A stretch of 12,717 nucleotides of DNA from Nanobdellota archaeon (GTDB lineage: Archaea > Nanobdellota > Nanobdellia > Pacearchaeales > GW2011-AR1): contig JAHIEH010000016.1 of the NCBI GenBank assembly GCA_018901675.1, positions 1 to 12,717 of the forward strand, in the 5' to 3' direction. The notes below the pieces were generated by a model. That model searched no databases and was not told the origin of the DNA. It was given only the letters and a program-made list of their open reading frames with translations. Positions within the stretch are counted from its first letter, which is position 1; every line of letters begins with the position of its first letter. Positions 4,963-11,382 of this stretch are shown piece by piece. Both the position numbers and the translations under genes were made by a program.

Positions 4963-6657
4963 TTATTTCTTCCTTGTCTCAACTGACTTCCCTGCTTTTT
5001 CAAACTCTATCTCCCCGCCAATCAGCTTTCTCAAAACTTCCACCAAATCCTTAATTTTAACTCTGATTTGGTTGGTACTATCTCTTTCACGAATTGTAAT
5101 ATCTTTCTTTTTTATACTATCTCCATCGATAGTTATACAGTAAGGCGTTCCCTGTTCATCCTGCCTTGAATATCTCCTCCCAATACTCCCGCCTTTATCT
5201 TGAACAACCTTCCACTCTTTTCTTAAATTTTCATAAACTTCTTGGCTTAATTTTTCAAATTCTTCTCCTTTAACAATTGGGAAAATCGCCACTTTTACAG
5301 GAGCAAGTTTTGGATGAATTTTTAAAACAATATTCTGCCTTTTCTCGTCATAGCTGTAAGCTTTGGTTAAAACAGCCAAGAAAACTCTTTCCATTCCAAA
5401 GGTAGGCTCAATAACCCTTGGAATTACCTTTTTTCCTGTTTTCTCGTCGAAAATTTCCATGCTCTGCCTGCTTTCTTTTTCATGCTGTTTCAAATCATAC
5501 TGCCCCCTGTTGGCAATTCCGGCAATTTCCTTGCTTCCAAAAGGATATTCGTAATCCAAATCAAAAGTTGCAGAAGAATAATGGCTTAATTCATCTTTAG
5601 TATGCTCTCTTACTTTAATTTCTTTTAGATTCAGGGAATAAAACCATAACACTTGTTCAGCAAGCCAATAAGCGTGCCATTCTCCCATTCTTTTCTCTTT
5701 TAACATTTCACCGATAGTTATTTTTCTTAAATCGTCTTTTCCTCTTACTTGAGTTTCTGCATCAAGAAAATTTACTTGCAGATCCAAATGCTTTTTATTC
5801 AGCAAATTGCATTTTTCCTCTTCTGGATGAATAAAAAATTCAAATTCTGCAATATTAAATTCTCTGCTTCGGAATAAAAAATCTCTTGGGGCAATTTCAT
5901 TTCTAAAACACCTTCCAATCTGGGCAATTCCAAAAGGCAGCTGTAATCTTGAGCTCTGCTGGACTGATTTAAAATCCATAAACATTCCTTGTGCAGTCTC
6001 TCCTCGAAGATAAGCATCTTGGCTGTCTAAAGCCCCTACTTTTGTTTTAAAGAGGAGATTAAATTCTCCCTGGCTTTCAAATTCTCCTCCGCAATCACAC
6101 TTGACTTTTCCAAGCTCAGATTTGTCTATTTTAGTTGATTTTTTGCATTTCTTGCATGTTACTGCAATATCTGAAAAACTTGCAATATGCCCGGAAGCCT
6201 TCCATGTTCTGGGATGGCTTATTATTGATGCTTCTATCCCAGTCATATTTTCTTTTTGTGTAACAAAAAATTTCCACCATTCTCTCTTTATATTATTAAA
6301 TAACTCAACTCCTAAAGGCCCATAATCCCAAAACCCAGCAAAACCCCCGTAAATTTCAGATGAAGGAAACACAAAACCTTTCCTTTTGCAGAAACTTGCG
6401 AGTTCATCGATGGTAATTTTCTTATCTACTACAACTTTTGCCTTTTGTTTGTCTTCTTTTATCTCTTTAATATTCTCACCCATAACTCGTTTATCTTTAA
6501 GCGCATTTAAAACTCTTTTCATTTTTTCTTCTGCTCCTTTCTTTGTCTTTCCAAGATAAGCAATAGTTTTTGCTTTCACTTTTCCATTTTCTCTCTTGCT
6601 CTCTCGCAGGTAATAATATTCCCTGCCATTAATTATTTTTTTAACTATAAATGCCAT
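4963..6657 (-). CDS. glyS: Glycyl-tRNA synthetase, archaeal alpha2 type, with N-terminal extension
   Basis: This encodes 564 residues and charges tRNA-Gly with glycine. The class II core begins near residue 81 (KRKGFVFPSSEIYGGFAGFWDYGP, 91-114). Motif 2 is GRCFRNEIAPRDFLFRSREF (248-267), with EFNIAEFEFF following, and motif 3 is VIEPTFGMERVFLAVL (415-430). An insertion has a zinc-type cluster, C168-x2-C171 and C187-x-C189. The anticodon-binding domain runs from about 450 to 546 (LAPVKVAIFPI, QGTPYCITIDGDS). Residues 1-80 are an extra domain: VKKIINGREYYYLRES...GKVKAKTIAYLGK resembles the N-terminal segment of some IS1634-type transposases, followed by a charged helix. The gene leads an operon with two membrane-protein genes, and its promoter is bracketed by 11-bp direct repeats. 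Confidence 0.96.
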   Translation of the reverse strand: MAFIVKKIINGREYYYLRESKRENGKVKAKTIAYLGKTKKGAEEKMKRVLNALKDKRVMGENIKEIKEDKQKAKVVVDKKITIDELASFCKRKGFVFPSSEIYGGFAGFWDYGPLGVELFNNIKREWWKFFVTQKENMTGIEASIISHPRTWKASGHIASFSDIAVTCKKCKKSTKIDKSELGKVKCDCGGEFESQGEFNLLFKTKVGALDSQDAYLRGETAQGMFMDFKSVQQSSRLQLPFGIAQIGRCFRNEIAPRDFLFRSREFNIAEFEFFIHPEEEKCNLLNKKHLDLQVNFLDAETQVRGKDDLRKITIGEMLKEKRMGEWHAYWLAEQVLWFYSLNLKEIKVREHTKDELSHYSSATFDLDYEYPFGSKEIAGIANRGQYDLKQHEKESRQSMEIFDEKTGKKVIPRVIEPTFGMERVFLAVLTKAYSYDEKRQNIVLKIHPKLAPVKVAIFPIVKGEEFEKLSQEVYENLRKEWKVVQDKGGSIGRRYSRQDEQGTPYCITIDGDSIKKKDITIRERDSTNQIRVKIKDLVEVLRKLIGGEIEFEKAGKSVETRKK

Positions 6658-6687
6658 TTTTTATAAGCTTAAATTCTTTAGACATAT

Positions 6688-6731
6688 TAGGCACTACAAA
6701 GAACTATTTAAATCTTTTTATAGGCACTACA
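6688..6731 (-). promoter_or_regulatory. Direct-repeat operator pair around the glyS TATA box
   Basis: TGTAGTGCCTA (minus strand) occurs exactly at 6698-6688 and again at 6731-6721, 33 bases apart, about three helical turns. The TATA box ATTTAAATA (6713-6705) lies exactly midway. One copy sits just upstream of the TATA/BRE region and the other between TATA and the predicted transcription start near 6683. This is the geometry of a repressor or regulator site on one DNA face; the binding protein is unknown. Confidence 0.5.
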
Positions 6732-6768
6732 TAACTTAAGAGCGATGTTTTTTTGAATTTTCGAGAGA

Positions 6769-9537
6769 TTAATAATATCTTCTTTTAGTCACCTTTCTAA
6801 CTTTTAAAATTCTTTTTATCATAAAAAAACCAAAAACCAAAAAGAGAATTACAAGAACGCCGGTAACAAGATTATCTGTCCCTCCAACACTCTCGCCAAA
6901 AACTGCAAAACCGCTTAACGGCGACCCGAGAATTATATTTTCCTGAACAAAAGTAGAATATTCCTCTGAATTTAAATTCACAAGCAGATTAAGTTCCCCT
7001 TTTAAAGATGAATTAATAGGTATTAAAGATTCAAATTCCCCTTCTGAATTCTCATCAATCTGCTTGTTCTCTTTTAGCTCTGCAACCCTTTCATTTTTTG
7101 AATCAAAAAGCAGAAACTGAATCTCAACATTCTGTTTCTTGCCAGAAAGCTCTTTTAAATTGTAAACAACTCTAACTTTATCCTGTTCTGTTCTCTCTAC
7201 TTTCACAATCTTAAACCCCAGCTTTTCTTCTATTATCTCAACAGAAAAACTTTCTTTCTTGGATATTTCTTTGCATCCTAAAGAAACTGTTAAAGAATAA
7301 GAACCGCTTCCTAAATCTGAAGGGACATTTATCTCAAAATCAAAATCATATTCCTCTCCAATGTTAAGGCTTTTTGTTTCACTTCCTAAAATCCAGCCGG
7401 CATTTTCTCCTGTGCTCTGGAAAGAGCAGTCGTTCAAAAATGTAGTTCCTAAATTCTTAACAGACAATGTAGCAGTCTTTTTCTCTCCTGGCTTTGCAAT
7501 TATGTCTGAAATTGAAGAAGTTATTAAATCAATATTACTTTGCTCCTGTGAAGGTATAATTGCATTGCCCCCGCCACTTCCTCCCCCTCCACCTCCACCA
7601 CTGCTCGTGGTGGTTGAAACAGAAAAACTATTAGATACAGATTTTAAATTTCCTGCAGAATCATTCACATAAAAGTTTAAAACAAAATCAGCATCAAGAG
7701 TAACGCTAAAACTTGACTGGTTTAAACTGCAGTATGTAGTTGTGTTGCTTATTTCAAGAATAGCCCCTCTATAAACATTATACCAGCATGAGTCTAAACT
7801 AGAGTCAGAAACCTGCCATTGCACCGGAACAGAAGTTCTGCTTGATTTTGTTCCTGTTGGCTCGGTTACACTTAAATTAGGAATAATAGTGTCAATAACA
7901 AAACTATAGTTTACCATATTCCATCTGTTTTGAGAGTCATTGCATGCAACACCCCAATTATAATTTCCATCTGCAAGATTTAGCACAAAAAAATTATTTT
8001 CTAAAGTTATAGAAGAGTTTGTCTGGTTTAATGCTAATATTCCTTTAAAATCACCAAACAACTGGCAGGACGAAATGCCAACTCCAGAAAAAACACTGTA
8101 ATTAAAGTAAACATTATTGTAATAAGAAAGATAAGAATTGTTTTCCGGGTAGTTTAAATTTAATGCTGGTGCTGATGTCAAAACGTTGAAGGTTACGCTA
8201 TCTTTTGCTGTGTTTCCAAGGCTGTCATTTGAAAACAGATTTAGAGTGTATTCTTTGTCTTGAGAAACATTAAAAGTAAGGTTTTGGCAGTTGGGTATGC
8301 TTACATTAACTGCATCATCAAGATTATACCAGCAACTTTGCATTCCAATTCCTGAATCAGAAGCAGAAAAATTTAGAGGGAGATTTGTGCTGACCCCATA
8401 AGTTTTTGTCTCTGGATTTATAATTGCAATATCTGGAGCAACGCTGTCAACAAAAAATGTAACTTTTGTTGTATTCACATTTCCCACGCTGTCATTTGCA
8501 TATGCAATTATTGTATTGCTTCCCTGTGAAAAAGTGTAATAGCTTGAATTTAAATAAGTTACATTTGCAGTTCCATTATACCACCATATTGATTGAAGAA
8601 GATTATCATCTTTAGCAGAAATGTTTACGAGTATTGAATTTGTGCTGTAATTTTGATTTAAAGGTGAGTTTATTGTTAAGTTTGGCACTATTGAATCAAC
8701 AAAAGTATAACCTAAAGAAACATTGAACAATTGGGGGGTAATCCCTGCTCCTTCACTTGTTAAATAAACCCTATACTGAAAATATCTGCTTTGCAGACTT
8801 AAGTTGCTTAAATTTGAACTTTGCCATATTCCATCAATACAATTTAATAAAGAACAATTCTTAACTTGAAAAGTTAAATTAGAATTTGCATTAGTTTTCG
8901 CATAAATATAATCAAATTCATCCTTTGGGTCTGTACCACTTCCAGTTCCCTCACCAATCCAAATAGCATTAGTTGGACTTGCAATACTCAAAGTTACACT
9001 AATCCACTCCCCAGTAGTAGAAGTAATTGTAAATGTTGCTAAGGGGTTTGTCCCAGAAGAATCTGATTGGGCATAAACTCCTATACTAAGTCCCTTATTT
9101 TTCTTTCCATATAACTTTAAAATATCCCCATTTTTAAGATTTGTTGAGAAATTCAAATAAAAATTTTTGCTTGAATCTTTCATGTCTGCCAGATAATAAA
9201 TTCCATCTAAAGCAAAAACTTCTGTTGTATTTGCCCCCAAGTGAATTGCATAAGCAAGAGAGGTATTAATATCTCCATTTGATTGTAAACCTACCCAAGA
9301 AACATTATTCCATCCAGCAACGCTTGTCGCATCAAATATCTTACTTGTATATGTTCCAGTTAGATTATTTCCAGATAAAATAACCGCACTCCCGTTATAG
9401 CTTGTGTTTACATAAACCCCGCTATCAAAATCACTTTGGTTTGTATCAGAGAATTGCAAAGCATATACCAGAAAACTGCCGAATACAATCGCAATTAAAA
9501 TCACCAAAAAACACCCCCGCCCCTTTTTCATTCCCAT
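6769..9537 (-). CDS. Large membrane-anchored surface protein with Ig-like repeats
   Basis: This encodes 922 residues. A hydrophobic signal sequence (about 8-26) is followed by a beta-rich N-terminal domain (about 30-280, with a glucanase/laminin-like FDSGVY... start). Four Ig-like modules of about 90 residues follow (about 285-365, 366-453, 455-549, 551-641), each beginning near a P-x-(I/L)-x-(I/V)-x-x-P motif; most end with NDS.GN. A glycine linker (647-657) leads to an APE/NEW3-like domain (about 669-770, KPGEKKTATLSVKNLG) and a final beta domain (773-870). GSPLSGF (871-877), a membrane helix (about 889-907) and a basic tail finish the protein. Many NxS/T sites suggest N-glycosylation. ATG 9531 (MKKGRG) fits the TATA distance better than 9537. 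It probably has an adhesion or envelope role. Confidence 0.85.
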   Translation of the reverse strand: MGMKKGRGCFLVILIAIVFGSFLVYALQFSDTNQSDFDSGVYVNTSYNGSAVILSGNNLTGTYTSKIFDATSVAGWNNVSWVGLQSNGDINTSLAYAIHLGANTTEVFALDGIYYLADMKDSSKNFYLNFSTNLKNGDILKLYGKKNKGLSIGVYAQSDSSGTNPLATFTITSTTGEWISVTLSIASPTNAIWIGEGTGSGTDPKDEFDYIYAKTNANSNLTFQVKNCSLLNCIDGIWQSSNLSNLSLQSRYFQYRVYLTSEGAGITPQLFNVSLGYTFVDSIVPNLTINSPLNQNYSTNSILVNISAKDDNLLQSIWWYNGTANVTYLNSSYYTFSQGSNTIIAYANDSVGNVNTTKVTFFVDSVAPDIAIINPETKTYGVSTNLPLNFSASDSGIGMQSCWYNLDDAVNVSIPNCQNLTFNVSQDKEYTLNLFSNDSLGNTAKDSVTFNVLTSAPALNLNYPENNSYLSYYNNVYFNYSVFSGVGISSCQLFGDFKGILALNQTNSSITLENNFFVLNLADGNYNWGVACNDSQNRWNMVNYSFVIDTIIPNLSVTEPTGTKSSRTSVPVQWQVSDSSLDSCWYNVYRGAILEISNTTTYCSLNQSSFSVTLDADFVLNFYVNDSAGNLKSVSNSFSVSTTTSSGGGGGGGSGGGNAIIPSQEQSNIDLITSSISDIIAKPGEKKTATLSVKNLGTTFLNDCSFQSTGENAGWILGSETKSLNIGEEYDFDFEINVPSDLGSGSYSLTVSLGCKEISKKESFSVEIIEEKLGFKIVKVERTEQDKVRVVYNLKELSGKKQNVEIQFLLFDSKNERVAELKENKQIDENSEGEFESLIPINSSLKGELNLLVNLNSEEYSTFVQENIILGSPLSGFAVFGESVGGTDNLVTGVLVILFLVFGFFMIKRILKVRKVTKRRYY

Positions 9538-9552
9538 TAAAAGATGTTGATG

Positions 9553-9563
9553 TTTTTAAATAT
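9553..9563 (-). promoter_or_regulatory. TATA box of the large surface protein
   Basis: The minus strand reads ATATTTAAAAA, centred about 21 bases from the ATG at 9537 and 27 from the in-frame ATG at 9531. The second distance is more typical of leaderless starts. Confidence 0.45.
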
Positions 9564-9576
9564 TGCCAAAAGAAAT

Positions 9577-9586
9577 GTTTAAATAA
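9577..9586 (+). promoter_or_regulatory. TATA box of the small surface protein
   Basis: GTTTAAATAA lies about 26 bases before the ATG at 9607. The two divergent surface-protein promoters share a 69-bp spacer and are only about 13 bases apart, so they could compete or be co-regulated. Confidence 0.5.
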
Positions 9587-9606
9587 CTCAAAGAATTAAG
9601 AGGGAC

Positions 9607-10374
9607 ATGAAAAAAGTGATGCTGCTTGTATTTTGTATGATTATCCTTTCATCTTTAGTTCTTGCTCAATCAAGCAAAATAAGTGTAATAACAACCAAAG
9701 AAAGTTTTAAAGCAGGTGAAAAAATAACTCTAAAGGTTTCCCTTTTAGATGAGAATAATAATCCTATAAATGATAATGTGCAGATATCTCTGGAAGACCC
9801 TAATAAAAAAAAGAAGATAGAAAAAACAATTCAGTCAAACCAGTTGGTAGATATTGATTTAGGTGAAGGTGTAAGCTATGGTTACTGGACAGCCAGAGCA
9901 ACATATAATGGTTTAGAATCAAAGTCCTTGTTTGTTGTTGAGGTAGAAGAATTAGCAAAATTTGAAATCCAAGAAGATGTTTTAAAAATCACTAACATCG
10001 GAAATACACAGTATACAAAAACAATCCAGATTGTAATTGGAGATACTGTCGGTATTAAAGAGCCAAAATTAGGTATTGGAGAGAGCATTAGCCTGAGGCT
10101 TATTGCACCTGATGGAAATTATAATGTAAGAATAACAGACGGCAAAACCACAATTTCACAATCTAATGTTGCGCTTACTGGTAAAGTGATTGGGGTATTA
10201 GATGAAAGAGTTTCTCAAGGAAGCCCTATTACAGGGTATATAAAACCTGAAGGAGAATCTGAACTATCCTTAGACTATCTAAAAAAGAACAAGTTTGTTT
10301 ATGTTTTTGTATTGGTTATTTTCGGGGCAACTATCCTCCTTGCAATTGAGAGGCATTACAAAAGAAGAGTGTAA
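9607..10374 (+). CDS. Secreted membrane-anchored protein with macroglobulin/Ig-like domain
   Basis: This encodes 255 residues. A signal peptide (about 1-20, ending VLAQ) is followed by a beta-sandwich domain (about 23-115) with the KESFKAGEKITLKVSLLDENNNPI pattern of bacterial-type Ig or macroglobulin MG2-like domains. A second beta region (117-187) follows. A linker contains LTGKVIG (190-196) and GSPITGY (205-211), a helix spans about 230-247, and the tail is ERHYKRRV. The N-terminal part is therefore outside the cell with a C-terminal membrane anchor. It is divergent from the larger surface protein and shares its GSP.(S/T)G(F/Y) juxtamembrane motif, suggesting joint assembly or processing. 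No enzymatic motif is visible. Confidence 0.8.
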   Translation: MKKVMLLVFCMIILSSLVLAQSSKISVITTKESFKAGEKITLKVSLLDENNNPINDNVQISLEDPNKKKKIEKTIQSNQLVDIDLGEGVSYGYWTARATYNGLESKSLFVVEVEELAKFEIQEDVLKITNIGNTQYTKTIQIVIGDTVGIKEPKLGIGESISLRLIAPDGNYNVRITDGKTTISQSNVALTGKVIGVLDERVSQGSPITGYIKPEGESELSLDYLKKNKFVYVFVLVIFGATILLAIERHYKRRV

Positions 10375-10382
10375 AAAAGATT
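10373..10382 (-). terminator. T-run after tRNA-Cys
   Basis: About 15 bases past the tRNA-Cys 3' end the minus strand reads AATCTTTTTT, a typical archaeal oligo-T termination signal. It overlaps the last codon and stop of the convergent surface-protein gene. Confidence 0.35.
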
Positions 10383-10432
10383 TCTAAGAGATGAAAAGCG
10401 GAGGCCGGGACTCGAACCCGGGAAAAGTTGCT

Positions 10433-10477
10433 TTCTGCCATTACAGCTACATTTCGCAGTTGTAAATTATATACAAT
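10433..10477 (-). other. tRNA-Cys intron 2 (45 nt, canonical 37/38)
   Basis: Loop bases CTGC (32-35, 10483-10480) pair with intron GCAG (10438-10435 on the minus strand) as a 4-bp central helix. The 3-nt bulges are AGA (10479-10477) and AAA (10434-10432), followed by the anticodon stem. Inside the intron TTGTA pairs with TACAA. The fold needs stem GTTGC/GCAAC, which exists only once intron 1 is gone. Confidence 0.75.
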
Positions 10478-10484
10478 CTGCAGG

Positions 10485-10519
10485 TTCGGCTTTCTCAAAG
10501 ATTTTGTCTTTAGAGAAAT
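10485..10519 (-). other. tRNA-Cys intron 1 (35 nt, noncanonical 30/31)
   Basis: Exon bases CGGT (positions 25-28) pair with intron GCCG (10490-10487) with one T-G wobble. The 3-nt bulges are TGA (10521-10519) and AAC (10486-10484). The intron closes with a strong hairpin, TTTCTC-T-AAAGA with TCTTT-GAGAAA. This is a BHB with a strong inner helix and weak outer pairing, as in known noncanonical archaeal introns. Confidence 0.7.
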
Positions 10520-11096
10520 CAACCGCAGTAGCCGCTGTGCCACCTCCGCATGTCTCCAATCTCATTTTAAGGGGAGTATGTGGAGTATAAAATCCTTTCG
10601 ATTTCCAGAGATTATACTTGGTTATATTCTTTAAACTGGTTAAACCAACTTTTTTAATCCACAAGGTTAACATCTTATCCCCGCTTATTAAAAGAGCAAA
10701 GGTTTTATTACTTACTGGCCTTTTTACATAAACATTAAACCCTTCTTTTTCTAGAAACTCTTTTATTTGATTTACCAATACTACGCTAGAAGATTTTATT
10801 TCGAGTCTAGGATAAGAAGGATATCTCAGTTTTTTGCTGTGAGAAAAATATAAACAACCATCTGCCTCAAATAACCCCCTGATTATCGAAAATAAAATCT
10901 CTTTTTTTAGCATATTATCTGGGATGAATATATCAAATGTTTTCTTGCCTTTAGGAAGTCCAAGAGAGACTAATTTATCAACAAATTCTTTATTATTAAA
11001 CTGGATTCTTAATGATTTTCCTTTTTTCTCGTGACGAATAAATTTAAGGGGTTTTTTTCCAGTTTCCTCAAAAAGAAATTTCTCTATCTGCTCAAA

Positions 11097-11217
11097 ATCA
11101 AAAAATCCTTGTGTTTCACTGCGGACTGAAGTCCGCAGTTTGTTTGGATTTCTGGATGCTCAAGAATTCAACCACACACTAAAGTGTGTGGTTTTCTTCC
11201 AGAATTCTTGACATAAT
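11097..11217 (-). repeat. Two-hairpin element, copy A (inside the endonuclease gene)
   Basis: On the plus strand: stem AAATCC (11103-11108) with GGATTT (11146-11151) encloses hairpin CTGCGGAC/GTCCGCAG (11119-11126, 11131-11138). After GGATGCT, stem CAAGAATTC (11161-11169) with GAATTCTTG (11202-11210) encloses hairpin CCACACAC/GTGTGTGG (11172-11179, 11184-11191, loop TAAA). Ends shared with copy B are ATCAAAAA and TTGACATAAT. It disrupts an otherwise recognisable endonuclease. The exact termini are uncertain, because the shared end bases could be element or target. Confidence 0.7.
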
Positions 11218-11350
11218 CATAGTCTTCATCGACATTCCCACACAACTCTAATCGATACTTTCTCTTCTCTTTCTTATAATAGATATTCCCATCCCCAATA
11301 ATAAACCCAATGAGTTCATAAATATCCATTAATTAAAAAGGCGTTGGCAT

Positions 11351-11360
11351 TTTATTAAAC
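11351..11360 (-). promoter_or_regulatory. TATA box of the endonuclease gene
   Basis: The minus strand reads GTTTAATAAA, centred about 26 bases from the ATG at 11329. The promoter is still intact although the coding frame is broken. Confidence 0.45.
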
Positions 11361-11382
11361 TTTTCCCAACATGATATTAGAA

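Larger units (their letters stand above)
10397..10549 (-). tRNA. tRNA-Cys (GCA) with two introns and a 7-nt middle exon
   Basis: The acceptor stem is GCGGAGG (10549-10543) with CCTCCGC (10404-10398) and discriminator T (10397). D arm GCAC-AGCGGCTA-CTGC has one C13/C22 mismatch. T arm is CCGGG-TTCGAGT-CCCGG. Removing 10519-10485 and 10477-10433 leaves 73 nt with anticodon arm GTTGC-CTGCAGA-GCAAC, five perfect pairs, anticodon GCA and loop CTGCAGA. U73 and GCA are both hallmarks of tRNA-Cys, and neither is used to place the introns, which supports the model. With a single intron the arm would have an A31/G39 mismatch, anticodon UCU and C37, which is poor. The gene overlaps a LAGLIDADG endonuclease reading frame on the same strand by 83 bases. 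Confidence 0.85.
10467..11329 (-). pseudogene. LAGLIDADG homing endonuclease, interrupted
   Basis: The N-terminal piece starts at ATG 11329, with a TATA box (11351-11360) about 26 bases upstream. It carries LAGLIDADG motif 1, YELIGFIIGDGNIYY, then LELCGNVDEDYDYV, and stops at 11168. The C-terminal piece, in another frame, is open from 11159. It carries DFEQIEKFLFEETGKKP, the middle domain (FVDKLVSLGLPKGKKTF), and motif 2, IIRGLFEADGCLYF (near 10880), and ends at 10467. Together they give a complete two-motif monomeric endonuclease of about 200 residues. A ~120-bp two-hairpin element separates the halves and shifts the frame. The family signature (WKSKGFYTPHTPLKMR) ends where tRNA-Cys begins, and about 28 further codons read through tRNA exon and intron sequence. 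Homing endonucleases cut intron-lacking or empty alleles to spread themselves. Confidence 0.8.

Noticed and set aside
4962..5003. Upstream start for the PLDc_N-type protein (MKKQGSQLRQG...)
   Set aside because: It would lie wholly inside the end of the glyS coding sequence; the ATG at 4961, one base after the glyS stop, gives the normal family N-terminus.
7361..7672. 103-residue plus-strand ORF with a proline run
   Set aside because: The proline run is just the complement of the glycine linker of the large surface protein on the other strand.
10397..10549. Reading this tRNA as Arg(UCU) with one 80-nt intron
   Set aside because: It gives an A31/G39 mismatch and a pyrimidine at position 37, and duplicates the clear tRNA-Arg(UCU) at 12643-12717. 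The two-intron Cys model fits every position, including U73.
10467..10913. A complete 148-residue protein starting at the ATG at 10913
   Set aside because: The same frame is open upstream to 11159 with conserved endonuclease sequence, and motif 1 lies in the 11329 frame. The ATG is internal to a broken longer gene.
11097..11217. BHB mRNA intron restoring the endonuclease frame
   Set aside because: The two ends of the segment do not pair with each other into a bulge-helix-bulge; each half forms its own separate hairpin.
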